Shown here: positions 27,969-36,885 of the stretch, piece after piece
How positions within the stretch are numbered: the first letter of the stretch is position 1
How the letters are laid out: each line of letters starts with the position of its first letter
Source of the DNA: Legionella sainthelensi
Lineage (GTDB): Bacteria; Pseudomonadota; Gammaproteobacteria; Legionellales; Legionellaceae
Direction of reading: 5' to 3'
DNA: 64,000 nt
NCBI RefSeq assembly: GCF_900637685.1
Contig: NZ_LR134388.1
Coordinates: 3,747,001-3,811,000, forward strand
The notes under the pieces: generated by a model
Told to the model about the DNA's origin: nothing
Database searches by the model: none
Seen by the model: the letters and a program-made list of their open reading frames with translations, nothing else
Translations under genes and position numbers: made by a program

Positions 27969-28949
27969 ATGACTGAAAAAATAATTCACCTGAGTTTCCA
28001 GGAAACACCTCAAGCATATTATGATCAAAATGCCGCTGAATTAGGTATCGTTCCAGATGGAACTGGTTTACAAATTGTCTTCAAAATTAATGGCGAAAAT
28101 TATGTTTTGGCAGGACCTCGCGGCGGCTCTGTGCTAACAGTCAATGGCGGAACTATTGAAAATAAAAATGCTCCATTCCTAGCACAACTCGTAGAAGAAA
28201 TTGAAGAGGAAACCTTTGGCGTATTAAAAATAACCCACTCTCAAGAAACTGGATATCTACTCAGTGTGAATGGAAAACAACATGTGCTGACTCCTCAGGA
28301 TGATAAAAGCTATCTCGCTTATAAACCAGAAAAATATGCTTATCTAACGTTCACAGCTGTTTGTAACACAGTGACTCTAGAGGAGCTGGAAGCGGCACAA
28401 ATGCAAATGAATCCTACTGCTGCATTCTGGAATCAAATCGGTAACTTTCTATTCCCGCATACCAGAAATGCTCCCAGAGATGATATATTCTTAACTTACT
28501 GGGAATCTCAATCTGCAGCGCGAGCAGGTTTAATTGCAAAATTAATTCACACTGATGAAAATACTCTGCTCATTAAACCAACCGTAGTTTTTGGAACTAA
28601 AACTATTGCCCAAGCATTAGCTAAATTAAATGACATCAAATCCTATAGTGAACTGATGACCCTGTTTAAACACACGGTAGGTCGCTATAGTGAGCGTCCT
28701 GGATATTATATATTTACAACTTCTGAACTGGTTAGAGCTGTAAACAATGAAGATATTATCGAAGTAAACGATTATAAAGGCAATAAAGTCGCCTCTGGAA
28801 TCTTTAATGATAGTGCCGTTAAAGCGATTCTACCTTCATTTACCCTCTCTCTCATTTCAATTGGAAACTCGCGTGATAGCTTATTCGCATCACCAAACAC
28901 TGTTTCCTTACCTTCAGAACAACACACATTGCAGATGCAGTATTCTTAA
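27969..28949 (+). CDS. Nudix-box-containing protein, effector-like
   Basis: The 326-aa protein has VLAGPRGGSV and then a segment at about residues 60-85 matching the Nudix box pattern: GGTIE, a spacer, and LVEEIEEETFG, against the canonical GGxxE...REUxEExG. The Arg of REU is replaced by Glu and one extra residue lies before the last Gly, so it may be a divergent or altered hydrolase. The rest of the protein, with helices around ELEAAQMQMNPTAAFW, is not recognised. The ATG at 27969 is preferred because the sequence upstream of it in the same frame looks non-coding. The gene ends in a terminator. Host-directed nucleotide or cap hydrolysis is a speculation. Confidence 0.5.
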   Translation: MTEKIIHLSFQETPQAYYDQNAAELGIVPDGTGLQIVFKINGENYVLAGPRGGSVLTVNGGTIENKNAPFLAQLVEEIEEETFGVLKITHSQETGYLLSVNGKQHVLTPQDDKSYLAYKPEKYAYLTFTAVCNTVTLEELEAAQMQMNPTAAFWNQIGNFLFPHTRNAPRDDIFLTYWESQSAARAGLIAKLIHTDENTLLIKPTVVFGTKTIAQALAKLNDIKSYSELMTLFKHTVGRYSERPGYYIFTTSELVRAVNNEDIIEVNDYKGNKVASGIFNDSAVKAILPSFTLSLISIGNSRDSLFASPNTVSLPSEQHTLQMQYS

Positions 28950-28966
28950 TAAAATCAGGCACTAAA

Positions 28967-28991
28967 AGGGGCTATTAGAGCCCCTCCTTTT
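28967..28991 (+). terminator. Terminator of the Nudix-like gene
   Basis: AGGGGCT and AGCCCCT arms with a five-base loop are followed by CCTTTT. It lies 18 bases after the stop, between convergent genes, and may work in both directions. Confidence 0.75.
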
Positions 28992-29023
28992 GAACTTTGT
29001 GATTTGGCTATTCAGTTATTATC

Positions 29024-29797
29024 TTACTTATTTTTGAGCATTGCCTTCCCTAACCAGAAAAAACCAACATCATGTACCATTTTGTCCGAGATTTTCGCTA
29101 AAATCCACGATTCTACTTCCTGCACGATATTGTTACTTATATTTTTTTCGTCTTGTTGTAAAAAAAAGGCGATTAACCATTTCATCTCCATGCTTCCTTG
29201 AGGAGGTAATTGAATAAATGTTGTTTTAATTTCTTTCTCAAAAGGTATATTCAAATGGAGCAGAGCCGATTCTATATCAACCGCCGTATAAAATTGCTCG
29301 TTCCTATTGCCTATATATGCCTTAAAGCGTGATTGAATTTCATAAATTCCACGATGACCTCTTAATACAATGAGGCCGGACTTTCCGCACCTTGCTATAT
29401 TTCTAACTATATAAGGCAAATCCAAAGACCAATAAAGAAATTGAGAAGCAATAACCCAATCAAAATACTCATCGCCTGAATGTCTTAAAAAATAGCTTTC
29501 AGCTGTACCAGTAAAGGTATTTGTGTGAACGGGAATAGTAAATTTATTTTTTGAGTACTCTAATAAAGCATTCATACTAGGATCTACCCCCGTTAGAGTG
29601 ACTTTTGAGGGCATTCCCCAGGCATAAGCATCAATTATTTTTTTTATCAAGTGGCCATCATGGCAGCCTAAATCCAAAATATTTAGCTGCAATGAGTCTG
29701 GTGAAAATCGAGTGCGCATTAAGTCAATCAGTATGGATTTTTCACTGGCATTAGCAAAATAAGTTTTAAATAGCTCACGGCTATCATATATAGACAC
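29024..29797 (-). CDS. Class I SAM-dependent methyltransferase
   Basis: LNILDLGCHDGHLIKKI is motif I, followed by LTGVDPS (motif II acidic residue) and DWVIASQFLYW (motif IV area). The substrate is unknown. A frame from a TTG at 29860 would overlap the upstream dioxygenase gene by 37 bases; the GTG at 29797 has an AAGGA site about 10 bases upstream and sits just after the dioxygenase stop, so it is chosen, giving about 257 aa. It is the last gene of a tight three-gene minus-strand cassette (49-aa ORF, PhyH dioxygenase, methyltransferase), suggesting successive tailoring of one product. Confidence 0.75.
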   Translation of the reverse strand: MSIYDSRELFKTYFANASEKSILIDLMRTRFSPDSLQLNILDLGCHDGHLIKKIIDAYAWGMPSKVTLTGVDPSMNALLEYSKNKFTIPVHTNTFTGTAESYFLRHSGDEYFDWVIASQFLYWSLDLPYIVRNIARCGKSGLIVLRGHRGIYEIQSRFKAYIGNRNEQFYTAVDIESALLHLNIPFEKEIKTTFIQLPPQGSMEMKWLIAFFLQQDEKNISNNIVQEVESWILAKISDKMVHDVGFFWLGKAMLKNK

Positions 29798-29823
29798 TTT
29801 TATTTTTTCCTTATCCGTCAGCG

Positions 29824-30756
29824 TTAATATAAATAAATGTGATTTGGAGACTGTAGCCAATTGCTCTTGGAGTAATTCACACCCAAAGTTTCAATGAATT
29901 GCAAAGATAAAGCTTTGCGAGAGCAATTTGAATAATTTACTGGACTGCAATGGACAAAATGGCCATGAAATAATAATGCATCTCCAGCCTTGACTTCTAA
30001 AGGCGTATAGCAATAATTTTCTTTAATAAAGTCAGGAATAAAAACATCATTAAGCTTGTTGAATCGCCTGGTTTTCTCTTGATGGTTAACATGTGAAACC
30101 CATTTCAAAGGCCAATGATTACTGCCAATAATTCCATACATACAGGCATTTTTTACACCTGCATCTTCCAAAGCCAACCATAAAACAATTACAGAGGCGG
30201 GCTCGGTGTAAGCAAACGTTGACTCCTGATGCGGCCGTACTTCGCTCCCCAAACCATGAGAAAACTTAGGAATATATACGCTGAGATGACAAATTGGCCT
30301 TCTATATCCTATACCTTTCAAAATCGTCATCAGCATAGGATTGCGATAAACGGTCTGTTGCATCATTGAATATTTTTCTATGAGGTGCATACCATGTCCA
30401 ATTCTGTTAATTACCCTTATATTATCAATCACTTCATAAAATACATGTCCCTTTTGATTAGAAGCCTGAAAATAAGGTTCAGTCACATACTCTTTAGGTT
30501 CTGATTCTTGTTGCGCAGGATTTTTAGAATAAAAACAAACGATTTCATTATTCCAGTTTTGAACAATATCTGCTTCTGCATCATATTGTATGAGTTCAAT
30601 TTCACTTAATAAACGAGCAAGTTCCGCCTGATTAATATAATTTTTAAGAACAATGATGCCATTTTGGTTATAACTACGGACTGCCTGGTTTAAATCAGCT
30701 TGTAGTGCATTAAGGTCGTATTTTTTTAAGGTATGTGAACAGGTGATACTTTTCAT
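29824..30756 (-). CDS. Phytanoyl-CoA dioxygenase (PhyH) family Fe(II)/2-oxoglutarate oxygenase
   Basis: The 310-aa protein shows the PhyH metal triad: RPHQEST (His176, Glu178; a carboxylate ligand, with Glu in place of the usual Asp) and, near the end, LLFHGHFVHCSPVNYSNCSRKALSLQ with distal His and Arg280 for 2-oxoglutarate. These positions match those of the human enzyme closely. Such enzymes hydroxylate or halogenate lipids, amino acids or secondary metabolites. It begins within the stop codon of the 49-aa ORF (ATG overlapping TGA), so the two are translationally coupled, and the methyltransferase follows 26 bases later. The natural substrate is not deducible. Confidence 0.78.
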   Translation of the reverse strand: MKSITCSHTLKKYDLNALQADLNQAVRSYNQNGIIVLKNYINQAELARLLSEIELIQYDAEADIVQNWNNEIVCFYSKNPAQQESEPKEYVTEPYFQASNQKGHVFYEVIDNIRVINRIGHGMHLIEKYSMMQQTVYRNPMLMTILKGIGYRRPICHLSVYIPKFSHGLGSEVRPHQESTFAYTEPASVIVLWLALEDAGVKNACMYGIIGSNHWPLKWVSHVNHQEKTRRFNKLNDVFIPDFIKENYCYTPLEVKAGDALLFHGHFVHCSPVNYSNCSRKALSLQFIETLGVNYSKSNWLQSPNHIYLY

Positions 30757-30902
30757 CTTTCACCTCTTTTCCAATTATTGAGAAACAAAGAGATGTCCTT
30801 TATGTCCAAGTCAGGATATTTTTCTCGTATTCCGTTGTCATTTAAAGGAAAACTGACAATTTTTGTGGATGCGCTTACTTCTGGATTTTCGTATTGAAAC
30901 AT
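30753..30902 (-). CDS. Small 49-aa protein translationally coupled to the PhyH dioxygenase
   Basis: No family is recognised. From the ATG at 30902 an AGGAG site lies 8 bases upstream, and the TGA overlaps the ATG of the dioxygenase, which strongly supports real translation. The peptide is charged and mixed (starts MFQYENPEVSAS, ends NNWKRGER), with no transmembrane segment, Cys or carrier-protein Ser motif. It could be a small accessory or binding protein, or a leader-type precursor of a modified peptide handled by the next two enzymes; the latter is speculation. Confidence 0.6.
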   Translation of the reverse strand: MFQYENPEVSASTKIVSFPLNDNGIREKYPDLDIKDISLFLNNWKRGER

Positions 30903-31114
30903 GACAATAGCTCCTATTGTGTAAACAATAAAAGCCATCACCAAAAATCTTTAAAAGACAGGGTTGGCCAGGATGACTTAAAGAGTACCATCCCCTAATG
31001 ATTTTCTTAATATAAATTAAATCAACTTGAATTCGGTATGTCAAGAACACTGAACCCCTTTGTTTTCTTATCTCCAAACTCATATGCGCTATACTCAAGA
31101 AAGAAGGTGCTACT

Positions 31115-32206
31115 ATGAATTTGAAAAAACAGGGTGTTTTTTTATTTTTATTGATAACGTTAGCATATCCAGTCTTTGGAAAAGATGCCTCGCATCAGGC
31201 TGTGAGTCATTCCCAGTTGCTAGGGGCAAAAGAGCTTGTGGATAGTGGTTGGCTTCCTGATATTATGGGCTTACCCAATGAAGAACAAGTTGAAAGCCTA
31301 ACTATACATGTTGCTAATGTGATGGCAGAAGAACAAGATAAGAAATGTAATGCGATAGACTATAACTTAAGGATGGTTGTTTTTCAAAACTTTGTAATTT
31401 ATCAACATATGGCCAATGCCCAACACCATTATTTTAAAGAAAAAATGATACTTAAATATGCTCATGTTCTTGCCATGATTCTGCATGAAAGCAGCGGTGA
31501 TCCAACCAATGTCACCGATATGAGTGGCCGTTCAATATCTACAAGTAAACCGATTACAAACTTGCAGCGTTGGAGAAATCTCTTAAAACTAACCTTGAAA
31601 AAAGGTATTAAATTTAATTATCAAACTAATTTTGGCCTAACTCAACTCTCAGCAGATCGCTTGTTTGTTGCCTTTAAATTAGCTTCAGGAGGGCATAACA
31701 AGGATTTTCTAGAAGGGAAATATGGTTATGTAGCCCCAGAAAGAGTAGTTAGGAACTCCAGCATTGCCATTCGCAGATTGATTTGGCTTTACCAGGATTT
31801 TGCTCAAGGACGATTATCACAAGAGGATGAGCGTATTCATCAAGAAGATATTTACAAAACAGAGTTTAATGAAAGGTACCAAACTGGTTTAAAGATGGCC
31901 CTTTTGTATTGTGGTACCAAATTTTTATTTCACGTTGATGAACAATATATTTGGACCAATGAGACATCAACCTTTGAAAATGCCATGGCTTCTATTGCTT
32001 ATTGCAAATTGGGTAATTCACAATCAGGTTATGGCAAATATGAAATTGATGAACGGTGTTTTGCGGAATGGGTGACCTTATGCCCGGCTTTAAACATAAA
32101 TATTGCACTTCTTACACCCCTTAGTTATTTTCAAACCCGAGGAGATAAACCCTTATGTATCGACACATTTAAGCGTCTGCTAAATAAAGAACCCCCTCAT
32201 CAGTGA
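31115..32206 (+). CDS. Exported lytic transglycosylase/SLT-fold-like protein
   Basis: The 363-aa protein has a signal peptide (MNLKKQGVFLFLLITLAYPVFG). The segment LAMILHESSGDP with Glu125, followed by NFGLTQLSADR about 50 residues later, matches the ExSxG...GLxQ pattern of lysozyme-like transglycosylases that cleave peptidoglycan. The remainder is not typical of known Slt or MltC proteins, with four Cys near the C terminus. It would act in the periplasm, perhaps for assembly of a secretion system or wall turnover. It is a monocistronic gene; an AAGG site precedes the ATG. Confidence 0.6.
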   Translation: MNLKKQGVFLFLLITLAYPVFGKDASHQAVSHSQLLGAKELVDSGWLPDIMGLPNEEQVESLTIHVANVMAEEQDKKCNAIDYNLRMVVFQNFVIYQHMANAQHHYFKEKMILKYAHVLAMILHESSGDPTNVTDMSGRSISTSKPITNLQRWRNLLKLTLKKGIKFNYQTNFGLTQLSADRLFVAFKLASGGHNKDFLEGKYGYVAPERVVRNSSIAIRRLIWLYQDFAQGRLSQEDERIHQEDIYKTEFNERYQTGLKMALLYCGTKFLFHVDEQYIWTNETSTFENAMASIAYCKLGNSQSGYGKYEIDERCFAEWVTLCPALNINIALLTPLSYFQTRGDKPLCIDTFKRLLNKEPPHQ

Positions 32207-32248
32207 ATACTCCACATCGATCCACATTATCGCTTTAAAATTCAGCGC

Positions 32249-34012
32249 TTATTTCAAATACCATATCCAATATATTAGAGGAGTCGCCACAACCAACACG
32301 ATTATTTCCAGCGGCAATCCCAAGCGCATATAATCCAGGAACTTATATCTTCCAGGCCCCATGACTAAAAGATTATTTTGATGCCCTATCGGGGTTAATA
32401 CAGCACAGGAAGAACCGATAGCTACAGCCATAAGGAGTGGATCTACTGGGATTTTTAAAAAAGTTGCAAGACTGATAGCAATCGGAGCCATAACAATAAC
32501 CGTTGCAACATTATGAATAAAATTAGCAATGCACATGGAAATTCCGATTAAAAGGGCAATTACCCAAAAAGCAGAAAGATGCTGTGAAAATTTTAATATC
32601 AATTGTGCTAAGAGGTCTGCCCCTCCTGTTTGAGTCAGTGCATCCCCTAGAGGAATGATCGCAACTAGAAAAATAATCACCGACCAATCAAACTGTTTAT
32701 ATACATATGCTAAGGCGGTGTTATCAATCAAAATCATAAGCAAAGCCGCAGCAGCAAAAACAATTTGAACCGGCATAATCATTAATCCTGATAATAAAAT
32801 TGCAATCGTGAAGATTATCAATGGTATAAAATTTTTAAATCCCATATTTAATTGCAATGTGGATGTTTCTATGGGAATCAGACCATAAGAAGGAAGCGCG
32901 TCTATCACCGTTGGATCTTTACAATGTAATAGCACCATATCACCAGGCTCAATAATTATATTTCTTATTCTTCCGATTTTAGAGCTGGTTGCCTTTGATA
33001 TCGCTATAAAAGAAATTTTATAAGCTGCTCTTAAATTAGTTTCTTTAATTTTTTTATCTATAATATTGGATTTGGTTGGTACAATAGCCTCTAATAAAAT
33101 ATCATTTGATTTGTTTTTACTCCCTTTCCTTATAAAGTTAGAAATAACGATCTCAATAGAATTGGACAGTTCTTCTAAGCTCGTTAAGGTGGCTTGAATG
33201 ATGAAACGATCTCCTGATTTAATTTCAGTACTTTCTTGTAAATTTATTTTTCGTTTTCTTCTTATAAGTCCCACAATCTCCGCTAATAATTCGATTTCTT
33301 CCTTAAAACAACCAACTGTTTTTCCTATCCACTTTGATTTTGGAGGTATACGAATTTCAATAGTATAAATTGGTTTAAATGAGGTTTTTTGTACTCTCTG
33401 TTTAGGCAACAAGCGCCAACCAAGAAAACTTATAAATAAAACCCCAATGAGCGCAGTGAAAAAACCAACATAGCTAAAATCAAACATACTAAAGGGTTTA
33501 CCAAGAGACTGAGCACGAAAATTAGAGATAATCAAATTGGATGCTGTACCGATTAACGTGACCATTCCTCCCATTAATGAAGCCATTGCGATAGGCATCA
33601 AAATATAAGAAGGAGAACGGTTGTACTTAAGAGAAGTGTATATACTAACCGGTAGTACAAGCCCTAATGCACCTATATCGTTCAGAAACGCAGAAATAAA
33701 TGCAATAAAAATACTGAAGGAAAATACCTCTAATGATTGAGTACGCATTTCAAATTTATTGATTATAAATTTAAGAGCATTTGATTTAGCAATAATATTT
33801 GTGGCAATCATAATACTAGCAACTGTTATTACAGCAGGGTTGTTGAGTCCAGCGAAGGTTTTATCAGCGGGAACTGCTCCAAGAATAACGGCAGCTGCTA
33901 ATGCAAATATTGCTGTAATAGCATAGGACCACTTGTTCCATATAAAAAAAATCATGGAAATTAATAGGATTAGAATAACTGAATATGGCTGTAATTGTGT
34001 GGGTAATATCAT
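32249..34012 (-). CDS. SLC13-type permease with two TrkA-C (RCK_C) domains
   Basis: This is an integral membrane transporter of 587 aa from the chosen start. The N-terminal half has several hydrophobic helices with FSIFIAFISAFLNDIGALGL and LIGTASNLIISNF. A soluble insert from about residue 190 to 390 contains two TrkA-C-like domains (IRIPPKSKWIGKTV...; EAIVPTKSNIIDKKI...IIEPGDMVLLH), and the C-terminal half has further helices with IGSSCAVLTPIGHQNNLLVM. Such proteins of the SLC13/CitT-like group carry sulfate, dicarboxylates or Na+, with regulation through the RCK_C domains. The ATG at 34012 has GGAGGGAATCA upstream; a longer frame to 34057 is not favoured. Confidence 0.82.
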   Translation of the reverse strand: MILPTQLQPYSVILILLISMIFFIWNKWSYAITAIFALAAAVILGAVPADKTFAGLNNPAVITVASIMIATNIIAKSNALKFIINKFEMRTQSLEVFSFSIFIAFISAFLNDIGALGLVLPVSIYTSLKYNRSPSYILMPIAMASLMGGMVTLIGTASNLIISNFRAQSLGKPFSMFDFSYVGFFTALIGVLFISFLGWRLLPKQRVQKTSFKPIYTIEIRIPPKSKWIGKTVGCFKEEIELLAEIVGLIRRKRKINLQESTEIKSGDRFIIQATLTSLEELSNSIEIVISNFIRKGSKNKSNDILLEAIVPTKSNIIDKKIKETNLRAAYKISFIAISKATSSKIGRIRNIIIEPGDMVLLHCKDPTVIDALPSYGLIPIETSTLQLNMGFKNFIPLIIFTIAILLSGLMIMPVQIVFAAAALLMILIDNTALAYVYKQFDWSVIIFLVAIIPLGDALTQTGGADLLAQLILKFSQHLSAFWVIALLIGISMCIANFIHNVATVIVMAPIAISLATFLKIPVDPLLMAVAIGSSCAVLTPIGHQNNLLVMGPGRYKFLDYMRLGLPLEIIVLVVATPLIYWIWYLK

Positions 34013-34184
34013 TGATTCCCTCCAGTGCAGCTGCTGTGGAAAATATGTCCCTTTCAACCTAAGGAAAAACCCGATTTAAATTAAATTATAGATAGGAATT
34101 GCTTAATCTACATAATGAAGCAAGACTAGGTCGCCACCGAACAAAAATCGAACATTTTATTGAGTCAGACGATATACATCGAGA

Positions 34185-34215
34185 GGTGCTTTCCTGCTCA
34201 AAGCAAGAAAGCACC
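34185..34215 (-). terminator. Hairpin downstream of the HAD-like gene
   Basis: Nine-base arms GGTGCTTTC/GAAAGCACC with a nested GCT/AGC inner stem sit 8 bases beyond the stop of the minus-strand HAD-like gene. There is no long T-run; a terminator or mRNA-stabilising role is likely. Confidence 0.55.
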
Positions 34216-34222
34216 GAGTATA

Positions 34223-35638
34223 TTAATTTCTATATAATTTTAATGGATTCACAACACCGTCTAACGAGGGAATATTGCTGCGATTACTTGCATTGAAAAA
34301 ATTACCCCCACTGACAACCCTATTATTATTCGCGGTGATACTATAATTCTGAATAAGGTTATTCACAAATGCGGTAGCGTTTAAATTACTCGCAATTTTA
34401 ATTCGACAAAAATTATTATACGTATAGCATTGGAGCACATTGATGCCTTTCCCTTTCAATTCCATCATAATAAAATGTGCTTGATCATCTCTAGGGCACG
34501 AGATTTCCGTGCAAGAAATATGGTCGTTAGTCCATCTTCGTTCATTCACCCGAACACTGCTTAAATCAATACCCGGTGTTGCAGGAGCTGCATTTATATA
34601 ATGATTAGGGTGTGCATCGTACCCAGTGACGTATCCGTGAGGATTATTATTAGGAGCCGCCGCCGGTTGTGGCGGATAAGCTATTGGATTACCAGCCGTC
34701 AGATTCTGATTAGCCGTAGCAACAGACGGCAGCGAAGCATTAGCCAATGCCGTTGAAATAACAACAGGTGGGGGATTAATATTGGGAGTTGCATTTATAT
34801 GGTGGTGAGAGTCATCACGCCCCGGAGCATATCCATAAGCAGGATTCAACGCTAATACCGGTGCATGGAGCATTGCTGGATTTCTGGTTGACCCATTCAT
34901 CAAATCTGGATTAACCCGGTTAATAGATTGCGTCGAAGGACCAGTGTGAGCAAATACTTGAGGTACCTGGTTGTTCTGGATAACATTTACAAAAGCCTGC
35001 TCTGCACAAAAATGCCGTTCTTGAAGCGAAAAGCTGCTGTTATTCCCTTGAACCCAAAAGGAGTTCACTTTTGATAATTCTTTCGCATTTGTGTAGTTTT
35101 TCTGAGTGTCGTCATAAAAATTAATAATGGAATTTTTATCAATCTGACTTTTGTGATTCAGTACTTGAGTTAAAAAATTGATTTGGTTATTTTTACCTGC
35201 CAACTGGTTCATCTTTGTTTGAAACGCGTCTCCCAGGTCAGGAAGATAAGAAATTAAGAAGGGTCTTTCTATGCCAGCGACCTGATACACATTAATGGCA
35301 GTGGTTGGCTCAGTTGAATAGAATGTTTCTTGAAAAACAAGCTCTTTACCTAGAATGCGTGAAATGTATCCGGCAATGTAGGCAGGATTATTATGATAGG
35401 TTGCAATAGCAGTCAACTCATCATTATCATTATGCTTTAACACCGCCTCAATACCCATTTTTACATTCTGGGCCGCATGATTTTTTCCAAGCTCATAAAT
35501 GTCTGTCACCGATTGATGGTGATGATTTTCTAAGCAATGCTCACTGAAGGTGTGTTGAATACTGACTGTTTGATCAAAATCTAAAATCGTAATTTTTTTG
35601 GCCATGCCTGGTATGTGTTGCTCTTGTTTCGCCTTCAT
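34223..35638 (-). CDS. HAD-superfamily-like protein with low-complexity middle, effector-like
   Basis: The 471-aa protein has ITILDFDQTVS (DxDxT motif I: Asp20, Asp22) and SIINFYDDTQKNY (acidic motif IV, about residues 180-190) of HAD phosphatases, over the first 210 residues. Residues about 240-390 are rich in Asn, Pro, Ala and His, with a repeated GYAPGRD..HHHINATP / GYVTGYDAHPNHYINAAP module, and the last 100 residues are a separate domain with paired Cys. No signal peptide is visible. GGAG precedes the first ATG. HAD-fold effectors are known in Legionella (for example Lem4), but specific homology is not claimed here; phosphatase activity on a host substrate is inference. Confidence 0.55.
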   Translation of the reverse strand: MKAKQEQHIPGMAKKITILDFDQTVSIQHTFSEHCLENHHHQSVTDIYELGKNHAAQNVKMGIEAVLKHNDNDELTAIATYHNNPAYIAGYISRILGKELVFQETFYSTEPTTAINVYQVAGIERPFLISYLPDLGDAFQTKMNQLAGKNNQINFLTQVLNHKSQIDKNSIINFYDDTQKNYTNAKELSKVNSFWVQGNNSSFSLQERHFCAEQAFVNVIQNNQVPQVFAHTGPSTQSINRVNPDLMNGSTRNPAMLHAPVLALNPAYGYAPGRDDSHHHINATPNINPPPVVISTALANASLPSVATANQNLTAGNPIAYPPQPAAAPNNNPHGYVTGYDAHPNHYINAAPATPGIDLSSVRVNERRWTNDHISCTEISCPRDDQAHFIMMELKGKGINVLQCYTYNNFCRIKIASNLNATAFVNNLIQNYSITANNNRVVSGGNFFNASNRSNIPSLDGVVNPLKLYRN

Positions 35639-35916
35639 AAAATTAATCTCCGAAATCTTCTTACAAAATGTTCATTAGCCAATAAATAAGTTGCAACGGC
35701 CTTTGTTTGCAACTTATTTGACTAACTTGATTAATTTTAATTCTGTCGTAACAACCAGGGAATACAGTAATTAGGAAAGTAATTATTTCTAAAATGGAAA
35801 AAAGATTAAGTTATATCCAGACGCTTATCTCAATCCTCATAAATTATAGAATAATTTTTTAAAATGAATAAGTTACGCGAATTAATTGAAGTTTGCATGG
35901 TAACAATTGGGGGGTA

Positions 35917-36807
35917 TTAATTATTAGCAATTTCATCAGCCAATGCTTGTTCATAAAAATAAGTTAATAATTGGCGTATTTTCTCTTCATAAGCCAGATG
36001 TTTGGGGTAAATAGCATAAAGATTTATCTCAGGCGATATTTCATCGGGTAATACGGGCACTAACAGTCCGGCATCTACCTCATTACGTACAGAAAAACAG
36101 GGTACCCAGATAAGCCCCATTCCGCTTATTGCCGCTTGTTTTAATAAGTCAGCATTGTTACTTTTAAAATTACCGGTAACTGAAATAACGTTCTTTTTGA
36201 AAATCCACTTATTTTGTAAGCCGTATAATGTATTAATCAAACAACGATGCTGTTCTATATCCTGTAATCTCTCAGGAACACCATGCTCTTTTAAATAGGC
36301 GGGAGAGGCAAATATTTTACGCTGAACAGAAAAAAGCTGGGTACATACCAGTCTTTGATTAATAACTTTATCGAAGGTCATGGCCAGATCGAATTCAGAA
36401 GAGTAAACGTCTACAGCTTGATAACCAATATCGATATTTATTTCTAATTTAGGATGCGTTTTTATAAACTCAATACTTAACGAAGTTAAGTAAGGGATCA
36501 TGGGTGTCACAGTAAAATATATTCTAAGAGAACCTTTTAGTTCTAATTTTTCAGTATTTCCTATTGCTTTGATTTTTCCTAATTGCTCAAATAGAGTCAA
36601 CGCTTGTTTATAAAGATAATAACCCTTCTCTGTTAAAATTAAACTTGTAGTTGAGCGCACCAATAACTTTATTTTTAGCTCATCTTCTAACCATGTAATT
36701 TGTTTACTTATCTTAGATGAAGAGATGTGGAGATTTCTTGCTGCAGCTGAAAAATTTTTATAATCAACAACAGCAAGAAAGCTTTTTAAACAATGTAACA
36801 TGTTCAT
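35917..36807 (-). CDS. LysR-family transcriptional regulator
   Basis: The 296-aa protein has the N-terminal winged-helix motif FLAVVDYKNFSAAARNLHIS...SKISKQITWLEDEL, followed by the periplasmic-binding-like effector domain. It is transcribed in the same direction as, and 78 bases after, the bicupin gene, so a regulatory tie to it is possible. The effector molecule is unknown. Confidence 0.88.
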   Translation of the reverse strand: MNMLHCLKSFLAVVDYKNFSAAARNLHISSSKISKQITWLEDELKIKLLVRSTTSLILTEKGYYLYKQALTLFEQLGKIKAIGNTEKLELKGSLRIYFTVTPMIPYLTSLSIEFIKTHPKLEINIDIGYQAVDVYSSEFDLAMTFDKVINQRLVCTQLFSVQRKIFASPAYLKEHGVPERLQDIEQHRCLINTLYGLQNKWIFKKNVISVTGNFKSNNADLLKQAAISGMGLIWVPCFSVRNEVDAGLLVPVLPDEISPEINLYAIYPKHLAYEEKIRQLLTYFYEQALADEIANN

Positions 36808-36885
36808 AATTTAAAGATTAGTTGAAAAATAACATTTTATAATCCCAAGCCCGACTATCCTATTACACTGAATATATAAGTACTT

